Positions 8,783 to 15,557 of a stretch of 24,780 bases of DNA are shown here, piece after piece. The notes beneath the pieces were generated by a model that was given only the letters and a program-made list of their open reading frames with translations, searched no databases and was not told the origin of the DNA. The stretch's first letter is position 1; each line of letters begins with the position of its first letter. The DNA comes from CBCXVS01 sp965178525 (lineage in GTDB: Bacteria > Tectomicrobia > Entotheonellia > Entotheonellales > Entotheonellaceae). Made by a program: the position numbers and the translations under genes. The stretch is taken from contig CBCXVS010000087.1 of the NCBI GenBank assembly GCA_965178525.1, positions 1-24,780 on the forward strand, given 5' to 3'.

Positions 8783-8815
8783 GTAATCCCCATGTAATCC
8801 CCATGTAATCCCCAT
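8783..8815 (+). repeat. 11-bp tandem repeat GTAATCCCCAT x3
   Basis: Three perfect head-to-tail copies of GTAATCCCCAT in the spacer after the SDR remnant. The core CCCATGTAA recurs twice in the adjacent MITE-like element (in the 16-base direct repeats at 9086-9101 and 9190-9205), suggesting a shared origin. Confidence 0.9.
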
Positions 8816-8929
8816 GTTTCGCATTGTCAGACGTGTTAGGCTCCCAGGGAGGCAAGGCCCCTCGGCAGCCTCAAGGTGAGAGGAAAGCAGAGATTTTTCC
8901 GGAAAAACGTGTCCAAACCGGCGACTTTA
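8816..8929. other. Spacer between tandem repeat and MITE
   Basis: No gene seen. It contains a 14-base perfect palindrome TTTTTCCGGAAAAA (8894-8907) of unknown role, and ends with the TA dinucleotide (8928-8929) that flanks the MITE-like element. Confidence 0.4.
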
Positions 8930-9005
8930 GGCCGAAGTTCCTCCCGTGATTCGGCGACAACTTGTCGAAATAAAAACTCAAAAGCCTGAAACGAATTGAC
9001 CTTTG

Positions 9006-9012
9006 NNNNNNN
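9006..9012. other. Assembly gap (7 N) with duplicated flanks
   Basis: Seven Ns separate 8930-9005 from 9013-9088, two 76-base copies that differ at only two positions (second base of the copy, and cttgtcg against cttgttg). Either two element copies are in tandem or the scaffolder joined overlapping repeat ends wrongly. Confidence 0.95.
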
Positions 9013-9135
9013 GACCGAAGTTCCTCCCGTGATTCGGCGACAACTTGTTGAAATAAAAACTCAAAAGCCTGAAACGAATTGACCTTTGTTCCCATGTAAA
9101 TCGCAAAATTTTCGCTCCTATTCTGCACCATGGGC

Positions 9136-9141
9136 TTGACA
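9136..9141 (+). promoter_or_regulatory. Consensus -35 inside the MITE
   Basis: A perfect TTGACA pointing toward the sigma-factor gene, 144 bases ahead of its ATG. The -10 is weak: the best is CATAAG (9161-9166) at 19 bases. It may let the element drive the downstream gene. Confidence 0.25.
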
Positions 9142-9285
9142 TCGTCTGAAAACGTATGACCATAAGCCATGTCGTTTCAGGAGGTTGGATTGTTCCCATG
9201 TAAATGGACTTTTGAATTGGGCCAACCTGTTGATCTACTTAACCCTCCGCCTATTCTGCCAGGGGAACTTCGGTTTAGGGAATAT

Positions 9286-9840
9286 ATGGAAATCAACTGG
9301 AAGCGATTGCAAGACGAGGAGTATCGCTGGGGGGTAGTTGATGCATTGATGCGGGATTATGGCGATGCGATCACACACTACTGCACCACCTGGCTTGGCG
9401 AGGAGCTTGCCGAAGAGGCCGCACAAAGTGTGTTCGTAAGCGCTTGGGAGCAATTACCGAAATTTCGCCCGGTGGCGCCGATCCACAGGTGGTTGTTTGG
9501 TATTGCCCGCCATCAATGTCAGCAAGCGTTCCGCAATCGTGATTGCCGACGGGCCATTGACCGGGCCTTTATGGAGGATGCTCGCCAGCGAGTACACGCC
9601 ACGGACCCGGACTCGCCCGAATATAGCATGATACAAGCGACAGAACTGGAGTGGTTCCAGGCCAGTCTCGCCAAGCTCCGTGAAGAGGAGCGGATTTTGC
9701 TGAACTTGCGGTATCGGCAAGACCTGTCGATGCCAGCTATGGCTGACGTCATGGGCAAGTCGGAAGCAGCAATTCGGAAACGTCTTGACCGTGCCAAGCA
9801 ACGTTTTCGGGAAATCATGCGCGATGCTCCGAAAGAATGA
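9286..9840 (+). CDS. ECF-type RNA polymerase sigma factor
   Basis: A 184-residue sigma70-family factor of the extracytoplasmic-function type with only the region 2 and region 4 domains. Region 2 includes AQSVFVSAWEQLPKFRPVAPIHRWLFGIARH, a typical 2.3/2.4 segment, here given only by position near residues 46-76. Region 4 (EERILLNLRYRQDLSMPAMA, then GKSEAAIRKRLDRAKQRF) carries the -35-binding helix-turn-helix. I place the start at ATG 9286, with AGGG at 5-base spacing. The frame stays open upstream to ATG 9169, but those 39 residues are encoded by the MITE and lack a ribosome site. No anti-sigma factor gene adjoins; the next gene is convergent, 23 bases away. Its regulon and trigger are unknown. 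Confidence 0.9.
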   Translation: MEINWKRLQDEEYRWGVVDALMRDYGDAITHYCTTWLGEELAEEAAQSVFVSAWEQLPKFRPVAPIHRWLFGIARHQCQQAFRNRDCRRAIDRAFMEDARQRVHATDPDSPEYSMIQATELEWFQASLAKLREEERILLNLRYRQDLSMPAMADVMGKSEAAIRKRLDRAKQRFREIMRDAPKE

Positions 9841-9863
9841 GTCCGAACGAGACATACCACCTA

Positions 9864-10256
9864 TCATCCGCCAACCAGCGGGAGAATCTTGATGAATTCG
9901 ATACGCGTCTCCGGCTGTACGTGGATGACGGCCTCGGGATTATTGATGCGTTGCTCATCAATGACGATCATGTACGCCCTGGCCCTGAACGCCTGCTGTG
10001 CACGTGCGACCTCGTCCTCAACTGCACCCGGCCGCAGAGACTCACGCGTCACCGCCTGGATGAGTTCCTCAGGGGTCAAATACTCGCCACTGAGCCCCGG
10101 ACGTTGCCGCGCCTCTATTTCGGCCACTTCTTGTGCAACCTTCCGGGCAATCAGGTCGTGGACCGTGAGCGTCTGTTCCGGAAAGATGAGGTCGATATGC
10201 AGGAGCCGCTGCCCCTCCGGCAGTCCGAACACAATGGTCGTCACCGTGACTTGCAT
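9864..10256 (-). CDS. Beta-grasp-like protein with Gly-Gly C-terminus
   Basis: A 130-residue protein ending exactly in ILPLVGG and stop. A terminal di-glycine is the activation tail of MoaD, ThiS and ubiquitin-like proteins, and FIKILPLVGG resembles the end of MoaD. The N-terminus (QVTVTTIVFGLPEG, then hydrophobic LLHIDLIF) and the segment after residue 90 (RAYMIVIDEQRINN) could form beta-grasp strands, with a long helical, charged insert between. MoaD is usually about 80 residues, so this one is expanded. Its start lies 6 bases after the AOR stop and its AGGA overlaps that stop region, implying translational coupling. Likely role: sulfur carrier or maturation partner for the metallopterin enzyme. 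A ubiquitin-like modifier is the alternative. No E1/ThiF-like gene is in the window. Function is inferred. Confidence 0.7.
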   Translation of the reverse strand: MQVTVTTIVFGLPEGQRLLHIDLIFPEQTLTVHDLIARKVAQEVAEIEARQRPGLSGEYLTPEELIQAVTRESLRPGAVEDEVARAQQAFRARAYMIVIDEQRINNPEAVIHVQPETRIEFIKILPLVGG

Positions 10257-10262
10257 ACAATC

Positions 10263-12107
10263 CTACGCGAGATCGGCCGCGACCGGCGCCAGCCCCAAAC
10301 TCGTGAGTTTCTCCCGTGTGGGGATACCCTCGGGCGTCCAGCCACGCAAGGCATAGTACTGCGCCAGCATCGCCTGCAATTCCTCCGGCGGACAGTACAT
10401 CCCTTTGTGCATGCCTTCCGGCACCGGCTCGTGCATAACACGATAGGGCAGGATATCCTGCGCGTGGCCGGTCCCTTCGCGCACATTAAACGCCCGCTCC
10501 AGATTCCAGATACGCTCCCCGATGCGCTCGACATCGTCGAGGGACAACTGCCACCCCGTCACCGCATTGATCATGCGCGGATAGTGATCGTTCAGCATGC
10601 CCCCAAATCCGCGTTCGCTGACGAAACGACACTGCGTCAGAGAATCACCCACGGCGGTAAAATGCTGGTTTTGCACGGCAAATTCCGGCTTGCCAGCGGG
10701 CGTGGTGTTGTCATGGTCGGTGGCATATTGCAACGTCGGGCGGGTATCGTGGTGACTGCCACCCCGTGTGGCAGTGGCATAGCCGATGCTCATGCCTTTG
10801 AGCACCCGGGCCGAATGGGCCGGCATTTCCAGCCCCTTCACGGCATAGAGATATTTGACAGCCTCGCCGCCGAGTTCGGCGGCCAAACGTGTCGAGCCTT
10901 CGGCCAACAGGTCACCCAAGCCGCGCCGATACGCGGTGTCTTCGATGAGGTCAAGAATGGTTTGATAATCCCCAAACTGCAACCCCTGGCCGCTACGGTC
11001 GCGCGTCAACACGCCTTTTTCAAAACACTCGAAGGCAAAAGACAACGTGACGCCAAGACTGATCGTATCTATGCCCAACTGATCGCACCGTTCGTTCGCT
11101 TTAACAATCGATCCTTTATGAGCGTTATCGAGCATCGAGCCAAGGGCAAAAATGGTTTCGTACTCCGGCATCTTCCACCGCGTGCCGTCATACTCGCCCT
11201 CTTGCACGTGAAAATCCTTGCCGCACGCCACCGGGCATTTGAAGCAGGTCGTATCCTTGTCGAAATACGCTTCCTTATAGGTTTCGCCCGAGATCGCATC
11301 CGCCTGGTCACAAAATTCCGTTTGCAGATTGCGCACGCCCAGAGCGCCGATCTTGTTGATGACATTCACCAAGATAGTCGTGCCATATTGCTTCAAACCT
11401 GCCGTACCCACCTTCATCGGCTCACGGATTTCACCGAGCAGCGTTTTCACGGCCTGCGGGTCGGCCATGGTCGTTTTGCGCTTGCCGCGCACCGCCACCG
11501 CTTTCAGATGCTTCGACCCCATGACGGCGCCAAGACCGCCGCGCCCGGCGACGCCATCACGGCTTTTTTCCCAGGTGTGCACGGCACAGGCATAGCGCAC
11601 GAGGTTTTCCCCGGCCGGGCCAATGGCGAGGACTTCTGTCCCGGCGGCCTCCCGTTCGAGAATGGCTAAATTGGCATCACGCGTGTAGTGCCCCCAAAGG
11701 TCTGCCGCCGGCTTGAGTTCAGCGCCGTCTTCGTGCACGAGGAGATAGACGGGCTCGGACGCTCGGCCTGAAATGATCAGCGCTTCAAATCCGGCGCGTT
11801 TCTGCACCGAGGCAAACATGCCGCCAAACGTCGTGTCGAAAAAGAGGCCGGTCAGCGGAGATTTGGTGCCGGCGCAACAACGTGTGGCTCCAGGGACGAG
11901 GGAGTCCGTCACGGGGCCAACGGCAAACACGATCATATTGTCGGGCGAAAGCGGGTCAATGCCAGGCGCCAGCCGATCATAGAGCAAGCGGATGGCAAAG
12001 CCATTGCCGCCGAGATAGTCCTGCGCAAACGTCTCGTCGAACGTTTCGATGACGACCTGACCACGACTCAGGTCGACGTTGAGCATTCTGCCACTGTATC
12101 CGTGCAT
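10263..12107 (-). CDS. aor: Aldehyde:ferredoxin oxidoreductase (tungsten-type)
   Basis: Oxidises aldehydes to carboxylic acids using a tungsto-bispterin cofactor and one [4Fe-4S] cluster, passing electrons to ferredoxin. The 614-residue product begins with the family start MHGYSGRMLNVDLS. It shows the N-terminal pterin domain (LGGNGFAIRLLYD; GTKSPLTGLFFDTTFGG) and cluster ligands C288, C291, C295 (CFKCPVAC) plus C493 (DSLTQCRF). These match almost residue for residue the C288/C291/C295/C494 set of Pyrococcus furiosus AOR. ATG 12107 has GGAGG at about 6 bases. The small Gly-Gly protein follows 6 bases downstream. No ferredoxin or NAD-reductase subunit adjoins, so it is probably the monomer/homodimer type. 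The substrate cannot be told; amino-acid-derived aldehydes are likely. Confidence 0.95.
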   Translation of the reverse strand: MHGYSGRMLNVDLSRGQVVIETFDETFAQDYLGGNGFAIRLLYDRLAPGIDPLSPDNMIVFAVGPVTDSLVPGATRCCAGTKSPLTGLFFDTTFGGMFASVQKRAGFEALIISGRASEPVYLLVHEDGAELKPAADLWGHYTRDANLAILEREAAGTEVLAIGPAGENLVRYACAVHTWEKSRDGVAGRGGLGAVMGSKHLKAVAVRGKRKTTMADPQAVKTLLGEIREPMKVGTAGLKQYGTTILVNVINKIGALGVRNLQTEFCDQADAISGETYKEAYFDKDTTCFKCPVACGKDFHVQEGEYDGTRWKMPEYETIFALGSMLDNAHKGSIVKANERCDQLGIDTISLGVTLSFAFECFEKGVLTRDRSGQGLQFGDYQTILDLIEDTAYRRGLGDLLAEGSTRLAAELGGEAVKYLYAVKGLEMPAHSARVLKGMSIGYATATRGGSHHDTRPTLQYATDHDNTTPAGKPEFAVQNQHFTAVGDSLTQCRFVSERGFGGMLNDHYPRMINAVTGWQLSLDDVERIGERIWNLERAFNVREGTGHAQDILPYRVMHEPVPEGMHKGMYCPPEELQAMLAQYYALRGWTPEGIPTREKLTSLGLAPVAADLA

Positions 12108-12208
12108 GGCGGCCTCCGCAGCGCTGTACCTTACTCATGTTGCCATTGCCATTTGGCATCCTGTGGCTGCATTGTGGCAAAGCGGCGGCAGCAAAGCAAG
12201 CGTTGTTC

Positions 12209-12217
12209 TGCTACAAT
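12209..12217 (+). promoter_or_regulatory. Extended -10 promoter for asd
   Basis: TGCTACAAT: a TG one base ahead of TACAAT (12212-12217), five of six matches to the -10 consensus, with no good -35. Transcription would begin near 12224, exactly where the heptamer array starts, so the mRNA would begin with the repeat. Confidence 0.5.
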
Positions 12218-12223
12218 CCCTCC

Positions 12224-12255
12224 AATGCGGAATGCGGAATGCGGAATGCGGAATG
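12224..12255 (+). repeat. Heptamer repeat AATGCGG, 4.5 copies
   Basis: Four perfect AATGCGG units plus AATG, in the asd leader 21 bases ahead of the chosen start. Its reverse complement lies just past the asd stop (13401-13425), so the gene is bracketed by an inverted pair. The frames translate into repetitive MRNAECG-like peptides that are not genuine protein. Confidence 0.95.
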
Positions 12256-12276
12256 AAAGAAGAGGGAATAAAAGTC

Positions 12277-13356
12277 ATGTTAAAGGCTGCGATTGTAGGC
12301 GCTACGGGGATTGTCGGACAACAATTTGTCTTGGCGCTGCAGCACCACCCCTGGTTTAGCATCGAAGGCCTCGCCGCCTCTTCACGTTCAGCGGGGCAAA
12401 CGTACGGCAATGCTTTGCGTGACGGCGACAGCGGCGCCCTGCGCTGGTATGCCGGTTCACTGCCGGATGCAGCTGTGTTGGACCTGCCGGTGGAGGTTGC
12501 TGACGACCTGGATGCTGGCCGGTTCGATGTTATTTTTACCGGGATCGAGTCGGGGCCGGCAAAAGTGTTGGAACCACTCTATGCCAAACGGTGTCCGGTG
12601 ATCAGCACTGCGTCTGCCTTTCGTTACGACGACGACGTGCCGGTCCTGATTCCCGGCGTCAACGACGATCACATCGAGCTGCTGAACGCCCAGCGGCAGC
12701 AACGGGACTGGCAGGGTTTCATTGCGCCCAATCCCAACTGCACGACGATCGGTCTGGCCATCACGCTGGCGCCGCTTGCCAAACATTTCGGCATCGAGAC
12801 CGTCGTCATGACCTCCATGCAATCCGTCTCTGGCGCCGGGCGCAATGGCGGCGTGCTCAGTCTGGACATCGTGGACAACGTCATCCCTTACATCCCCAAA
12901 GAAGAGGACAAAGTCCAGCGCGAGACCCGGAAAATTCTTGGACAATGCACCCCGGCGGGTATCGCACCGGCCGACTTTCGCATGAGTGTCACCTGCACCC
13001 GCGTCCCGGTGATTGACGGCCACACCGAGAGCGTGCTTGCGATCACCAAAGCAAAAGTGGCGCTCCCAGACGTACGCGCGGCTTTCGACAGCTTTGGGCA
13101 GGAGTTTGTGCGCCTAAACCTGCCCTCATCACCGCAGCAATTTATCATCGTGCACGACGACCCGTTCCGGCCCCAGCCCCGTCTGGACCGCGACGCCGAT
13201 GACGGCATGGCCACCACGGTAGGACGTCTGCGCGCCGATACCGCCTTCGAGCGTGGCTTGCAGTATGTGCTCTTGTCCCACAACACCAAGATGGGCGCTG
13301 CCAAAGGCGCCGTATTAGAGGCTGAACTCCTTGCTCACAAAGGCTATATAGACTAA
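12277..13356 (+). CDS. asd: Aspartate-semialdehyde dehydrogenase (archaeal/fungal type)
   Basis: Reduces aspartyl phosphate with NADPH to aspartate semialdehyde, the branch point to lysine/diaminopimelate, threonine and methionine. The 359-residue product has an N-terminal nucleotide fold (AAIVGATGIVGQQF), the catalytic C155 in APNPNCTT, SVSGAGRNGG, and the substrate-binding CTRVPVIDGHTESV. This signature set and length fit the archaeal/yeast branch of the family rather than the E. coli branch; malonyl-CoA reductases of Sulfolobus are relatives, so that activity is an outside possibility. ATG 12277 follows AGAGGG at about 10 bases; ATG 12253, at the edge of the repeat, would add 8 residues. 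It is divergent from aor and co-directional with the RNase gene. Confidence 0.93.
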   Translation: MLKAAIVGATGIVGQQFVLALQHHPWFSIEGLAASSRSAGQTYGNALRDGDSGALRWYAGSLPDAAVLDLPVEVADDLDAGRFDVIFTGIESGPAKVLEPLYAKRCPVISTASAFRYDDDVPVLIPGVNDDHIELLNAQRQQRDWQGFIAPNPNCTTIGLAITLAPLAKHFGIETVVMTSMQSVSGAGRNGGVLSLDIVDNVIPYIPKEEDKVQRETRKILGQCTPAGIAPADFRMSVTCTRVPVIDGHTESVLAITKAKVALPDVRAAFDSFGQEFVRLNLPSSPQQFIIVHDDPFRPQPRLDRDADDGMATTVGRLRADTAFERGLQYVLLSHNTKMGAAKGAVLEAELLAHKGYID

Positions 13357-13400
13357 GACCGGCAGTGGATGCCACACATGGCTGACATGGCCGCGTTTCC

Positions 13401-13425
13401 ATTCCGCATTCCGCATTCCGCATTC
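13401..13425 (-). repeat. Heptamer repeat ATTCCGC, 3.5 copies
   Basis: Three perfect ATTCCGC units plus ATTC, 45 bases after the asd stop. It is the inverted partner of the array at 12224-12255 and could pair with it in the asd transcript. Confidence 0.95.
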
Positions 13426-13437
13426 GGTCAGGTGTGG

Positions 13438-13472
13438 TTGGAATTATCCGGCTAAAATGCTACACTAGCATT
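13438..13472 (+). promoter_or_regulatory. Candidate RNase E/G promoter with dyad
   Basis: TTGGAA (13438-13443) and TACACT (13461-13466) at exactly 17 bases, four of six matches each. The -10 lies within an inverted repeat, AATGCTA (13456-13462) and TAGCATT (13466-13472) around CAC, which could be an operator or a hairpin at the transcript start. The leader to ATG 13596 would be about 120 bases. Confidence 0.45.
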
Positions 13473-13595
13473 GTATACCTCTCTCTTGGGCACTGCCGGA
13501 ATCATACAACCTATTCCCAGCGTCCCCACCCCTGCCGTGGCCCGCTAGGCCAATATCTAGAGAGGACATTGGATGTTCCAACAAAGGTTCAGATT

Positions 13596-15533
13596 ATGAA
13601 GAAGAAGATGCTGATCAACGTCGCGGACGAGGAAGAGAGCCGCGTCGCGATCGTGGAGGATGGCATACTCGAAGAGTTTACGATCGAAACAGCGATCAAG
13701 GAACAGATCAAGGGCAACATTTATAACGGGGTTGTAGTCAAAGTCGAGCCGAGTTTGCAGGCAGCGTTTGTCGACTACGGCGGCAAACGGCACGGCTTTC
13801 TGCCCATGGGTGAGATCCATGAGAGTTGGTACCTCGGCGAAGGCGCCAGTGGCGACCGGGAACGGCGTCCCCGTATTCAGGATGTGATCAGACGGAACCA
13901 AAAGGTTTTGGTCCAGGTGACCAAGGAAGAATTCGGCAATAAGGGCGCCAGCTTGAGCACCTATATCTCACTGCCGGGCCGCTACCTGGTCCTGATGCCG
14001 AGTTCGGATAGCTCCGGAGGTATCTCGCGCAAGATCGAGGACGAGGAGGAGCGCAAAAAGCTCAAGGAAGCCGTGGCCCAGCTCAACCCGCCGTCGGATA
14101 TCGGCATCATTGTCCGCACCGCTGGCTTGAACCGGAACAAAACGGAGCTGCAGCGTGACCTGACCTATCTTCAGCGCCTGTGGTCCAGTATTCAGGAGAA
14201 GAGCAAACAGTCACAGGCCCCGGCGCTGATTTATCAGGAACATGACTTGGTCATCCGCTCGATCCGTGATTACTTTACGCCGGATATTCAAGAAGTCACG
14301 GTAGACAATCGCGACGTCTATCGCCGCGCCCGCGATTTCTTTCAAGCTGTGATGCCACGCTATCAGGGCCGCGTCAAACTCTATCGTGACAAGAAGCCGA
14401 TTTTTGCCCACCACCAATTAGAACAGCAAATCGAGGCGATCTACAGCCATAAGGTGGAGCTGACATCCGGCGGGTCGATCATCATTGATCAGACCGAGGC
14501 TCTGGTGGCTATCGATGTCAATTCCGGACGCGCCACAAGGGAAAAGGGGATCGAGGAAACGGCCTATAAGACTAACATGGAAGCGGCCCAGGAGGTTGCG
14601 CGGCAACTGCGCTTGCGGGATATGGGCGGTCTCGTTGTGATCGACTTCATCGATATGCGCAACATCAAGCATATCCAAGAGATCGAAAAAGCGTTGCGGC
14701 AGGCGGTGAAGCGCGACAAGGCGCGGACGCAAGTCGCACGGATCTCGCAGTTCGGTCTGCTGGAATTGTCCCGGCAGCGGCTCAAACCCACGATCCTCGA
14801 AGGCAACTACTTGCACTGCCCGCATTGCGAGGGAACCGGGTTGGTCAAGTCCACCATTTCCCTGTCGTTGTCTGTCCTCCGCCGCATACGGGCCGAGGTG
14901 ACGACGGAGACGGTGGCGGCGGTCAAAGCGATTTTGCCCATGGACGTCGCGACCTATTTACAGAATCAGAAACGCAAGGAAATCAGTCGGCTGGAAGAGG
15001 ACTACAACCTCACCATCCAGTTGTTGGGCAATCCGGCAGCGCGGCAGAATGAATATAACCTCGACTTGGTGCGGCGTGCAGTGCCAGTCGATATCGCCAC
15101 GGCGGTGGAGAGAGGACGCCGGAAGGAAGTCGAGGAAACGCCAGCGAAAGTTGCATCGGCCAGCACCAGCCAGCGGCGGAGCCGGAACGAACGTGAGGAG
15201 GCCGCAAAGGAAAAGAAATCCAAGCATCCCGCAGCGATGGCGGAGCCGGCGGCCCCGGTTATCGCCGTCAACGGTGAACCGCTGCAAGTCCTTGCCATGG
15301 CGCGTGGCCGGGTGTTCTGGCGCCTGACGGCCACGACGCGACGCCTGGAGATGGACCGGGTGATGAATACCAAACCCGCCGCGTCGAGTGGTGGTGGACG
15401 CATCAGCAGGCATACGAACGGCCGGTTGACACGTCGGCCCCGAACGTGGTGGCGACGACGCCAATCGTCGCAAAATAACGACACGGCGCCAAAGTCCGAA
15501 TCGTCTAAGACGAGTGAACCCTCAGGTTCATAA
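13596..15533 (+). CDS. rng: Ribonuclease E/G family endoribonuclease
   Basis: Cleaves single-stranded RNA in mRNA turnover and rRNA/tRNA maturation. The 645-residue product carries an S1 domain (about residues 36-105, KGNIYNGVVVKVEP, AAFVDYGGKRHGFLP), the DNase-I-like catalytic domain with metal ligands D307 (VAIDVNSGR) and D350 (VVIDFIDMRN), and the zinc-link cysteines C408/C411 (CPHCEGTG). Spacings of 43 and 101 residues from D307 equal those of E. coli RNase E (D303, D346, C404). The last 130 or so residues are Arg/Ser/Ala-rich, low-complexity and probably disordered, replacing the long RNase E scaffold. ATG 13596 (MKKKMLINV) follows AAAGG. The frame runs upstream to 13434, but that stretch is the promoter and leader. 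Convergent with the acyl-CoA dehydrogenase. Confidence 0.93.
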   Translation: MKKKMLINVADEEESRVAIVEDGILEEFTIETAIKEQIKGNIYNGVVVKVEPSLQAAFVDYGGKRHGFLPMGEIHESWYLGEGASGDRERRPRIQDVIRRNQKVLVQVTKEEFGNKGASLSTYISLPGRYLVLMPSSDSSGGISRKIEDEEERKKLKEAVAQLNPPSDIGIIVRTAGLNRNKTELQRDLTYLQRLWSSIQEKSKQSQAPALIYQEHDLVIRSIRDYFTPDIQEVTVDNRDVYRRARDFFQAVMPRYQGRVKLYRDKKPIFAHHQLEQQIEAIYSHKVELTSGGSIIIDQTEALVAIDVNSGRATREKGIEETAYKTNMEAAQEVARQLRLRDMGGLVVIDFIDMRNIKHIQEIEKALRQAVKRDKARTQVARISQFGLLELSRQRLKPTILEGNYLHCPHCEGTGLVKSTISLSLSVLRRIRAEVTTETVAAVKAILPMDVATYLQNQKRKEISRLEEDYNLTIQLLGNPAARQNEYNLDLVRRAVPVDIATAVERGRRKEVEETPAKVASASTSQRRSRNEREEAAKEKKSKHPAAMAEPAAPVIAVNGEPLQVLAMARGRVFWRLTATTRRLEMDRVMNTKPAASSGGGRISRHTNGRLTRRPRTWWRRRQSSQNNDTAPKSESSKTSEPSGS

Positions 15534-15557
15534 GCCATGGGGAGAGGGGAGGCGGCC

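Larger units (their letters stand above)
8930..9275 (+). mobile_element. MITE-like element, TA-flanked, copy 1
   Basis: Non-coding element bounded by TA (8928-8929 and 9276-9277) with imperfect terminal inverted repeats: left GGCCGAAGTTCCTCC (8930) and right end, read inward on the other strand, AACCGAAGTTCCCC. TA target duplication and short inverted ends suggest a MITE mobilised by an IS630/Tc1-mariner-type transposase, which is not in the window. Inside are a 16-base direct repeat TTGTTCCCATGTAAAT (9086-9101, 9190-9205) and an assembly gap with duplicated flanks, so the true length may be about 263 bases. Its right end matches 24702-24780 in reverse with about one mismatch over the first 76 bases. 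It abuts the sigma-factor start. Confidence 0.75.

Noticed and set aside
8783..8815. CRISPR array
   Set aside because: The three units are head-to-tail without spacers and only 11 bases long; no cas gene is present.
8871..9170. 99-codon minus-strand frame through the Ns
   Set aside because: It spans the assembly gap and the duplicated MITE sequence, and the translation repeats itself in shifted frames. No transposase motif is seen.
9169..9285. 39-residue N-terminal extension of the sigma factor
   Set aside because: Encoded by the MITE with no ribosome site at ATG 9169; kept only as a possible consequence of insertion.
9837..11669. 610-codon open frame on the plus strand
   Set aside because: It lies entirely antisense to the well-supported aor gene and the Gly-Gly protein; the translation is rich in Arg/His with no recognisable motif and it lacks a ribosome site. 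It is a mirror of GC-rich coding sequence.
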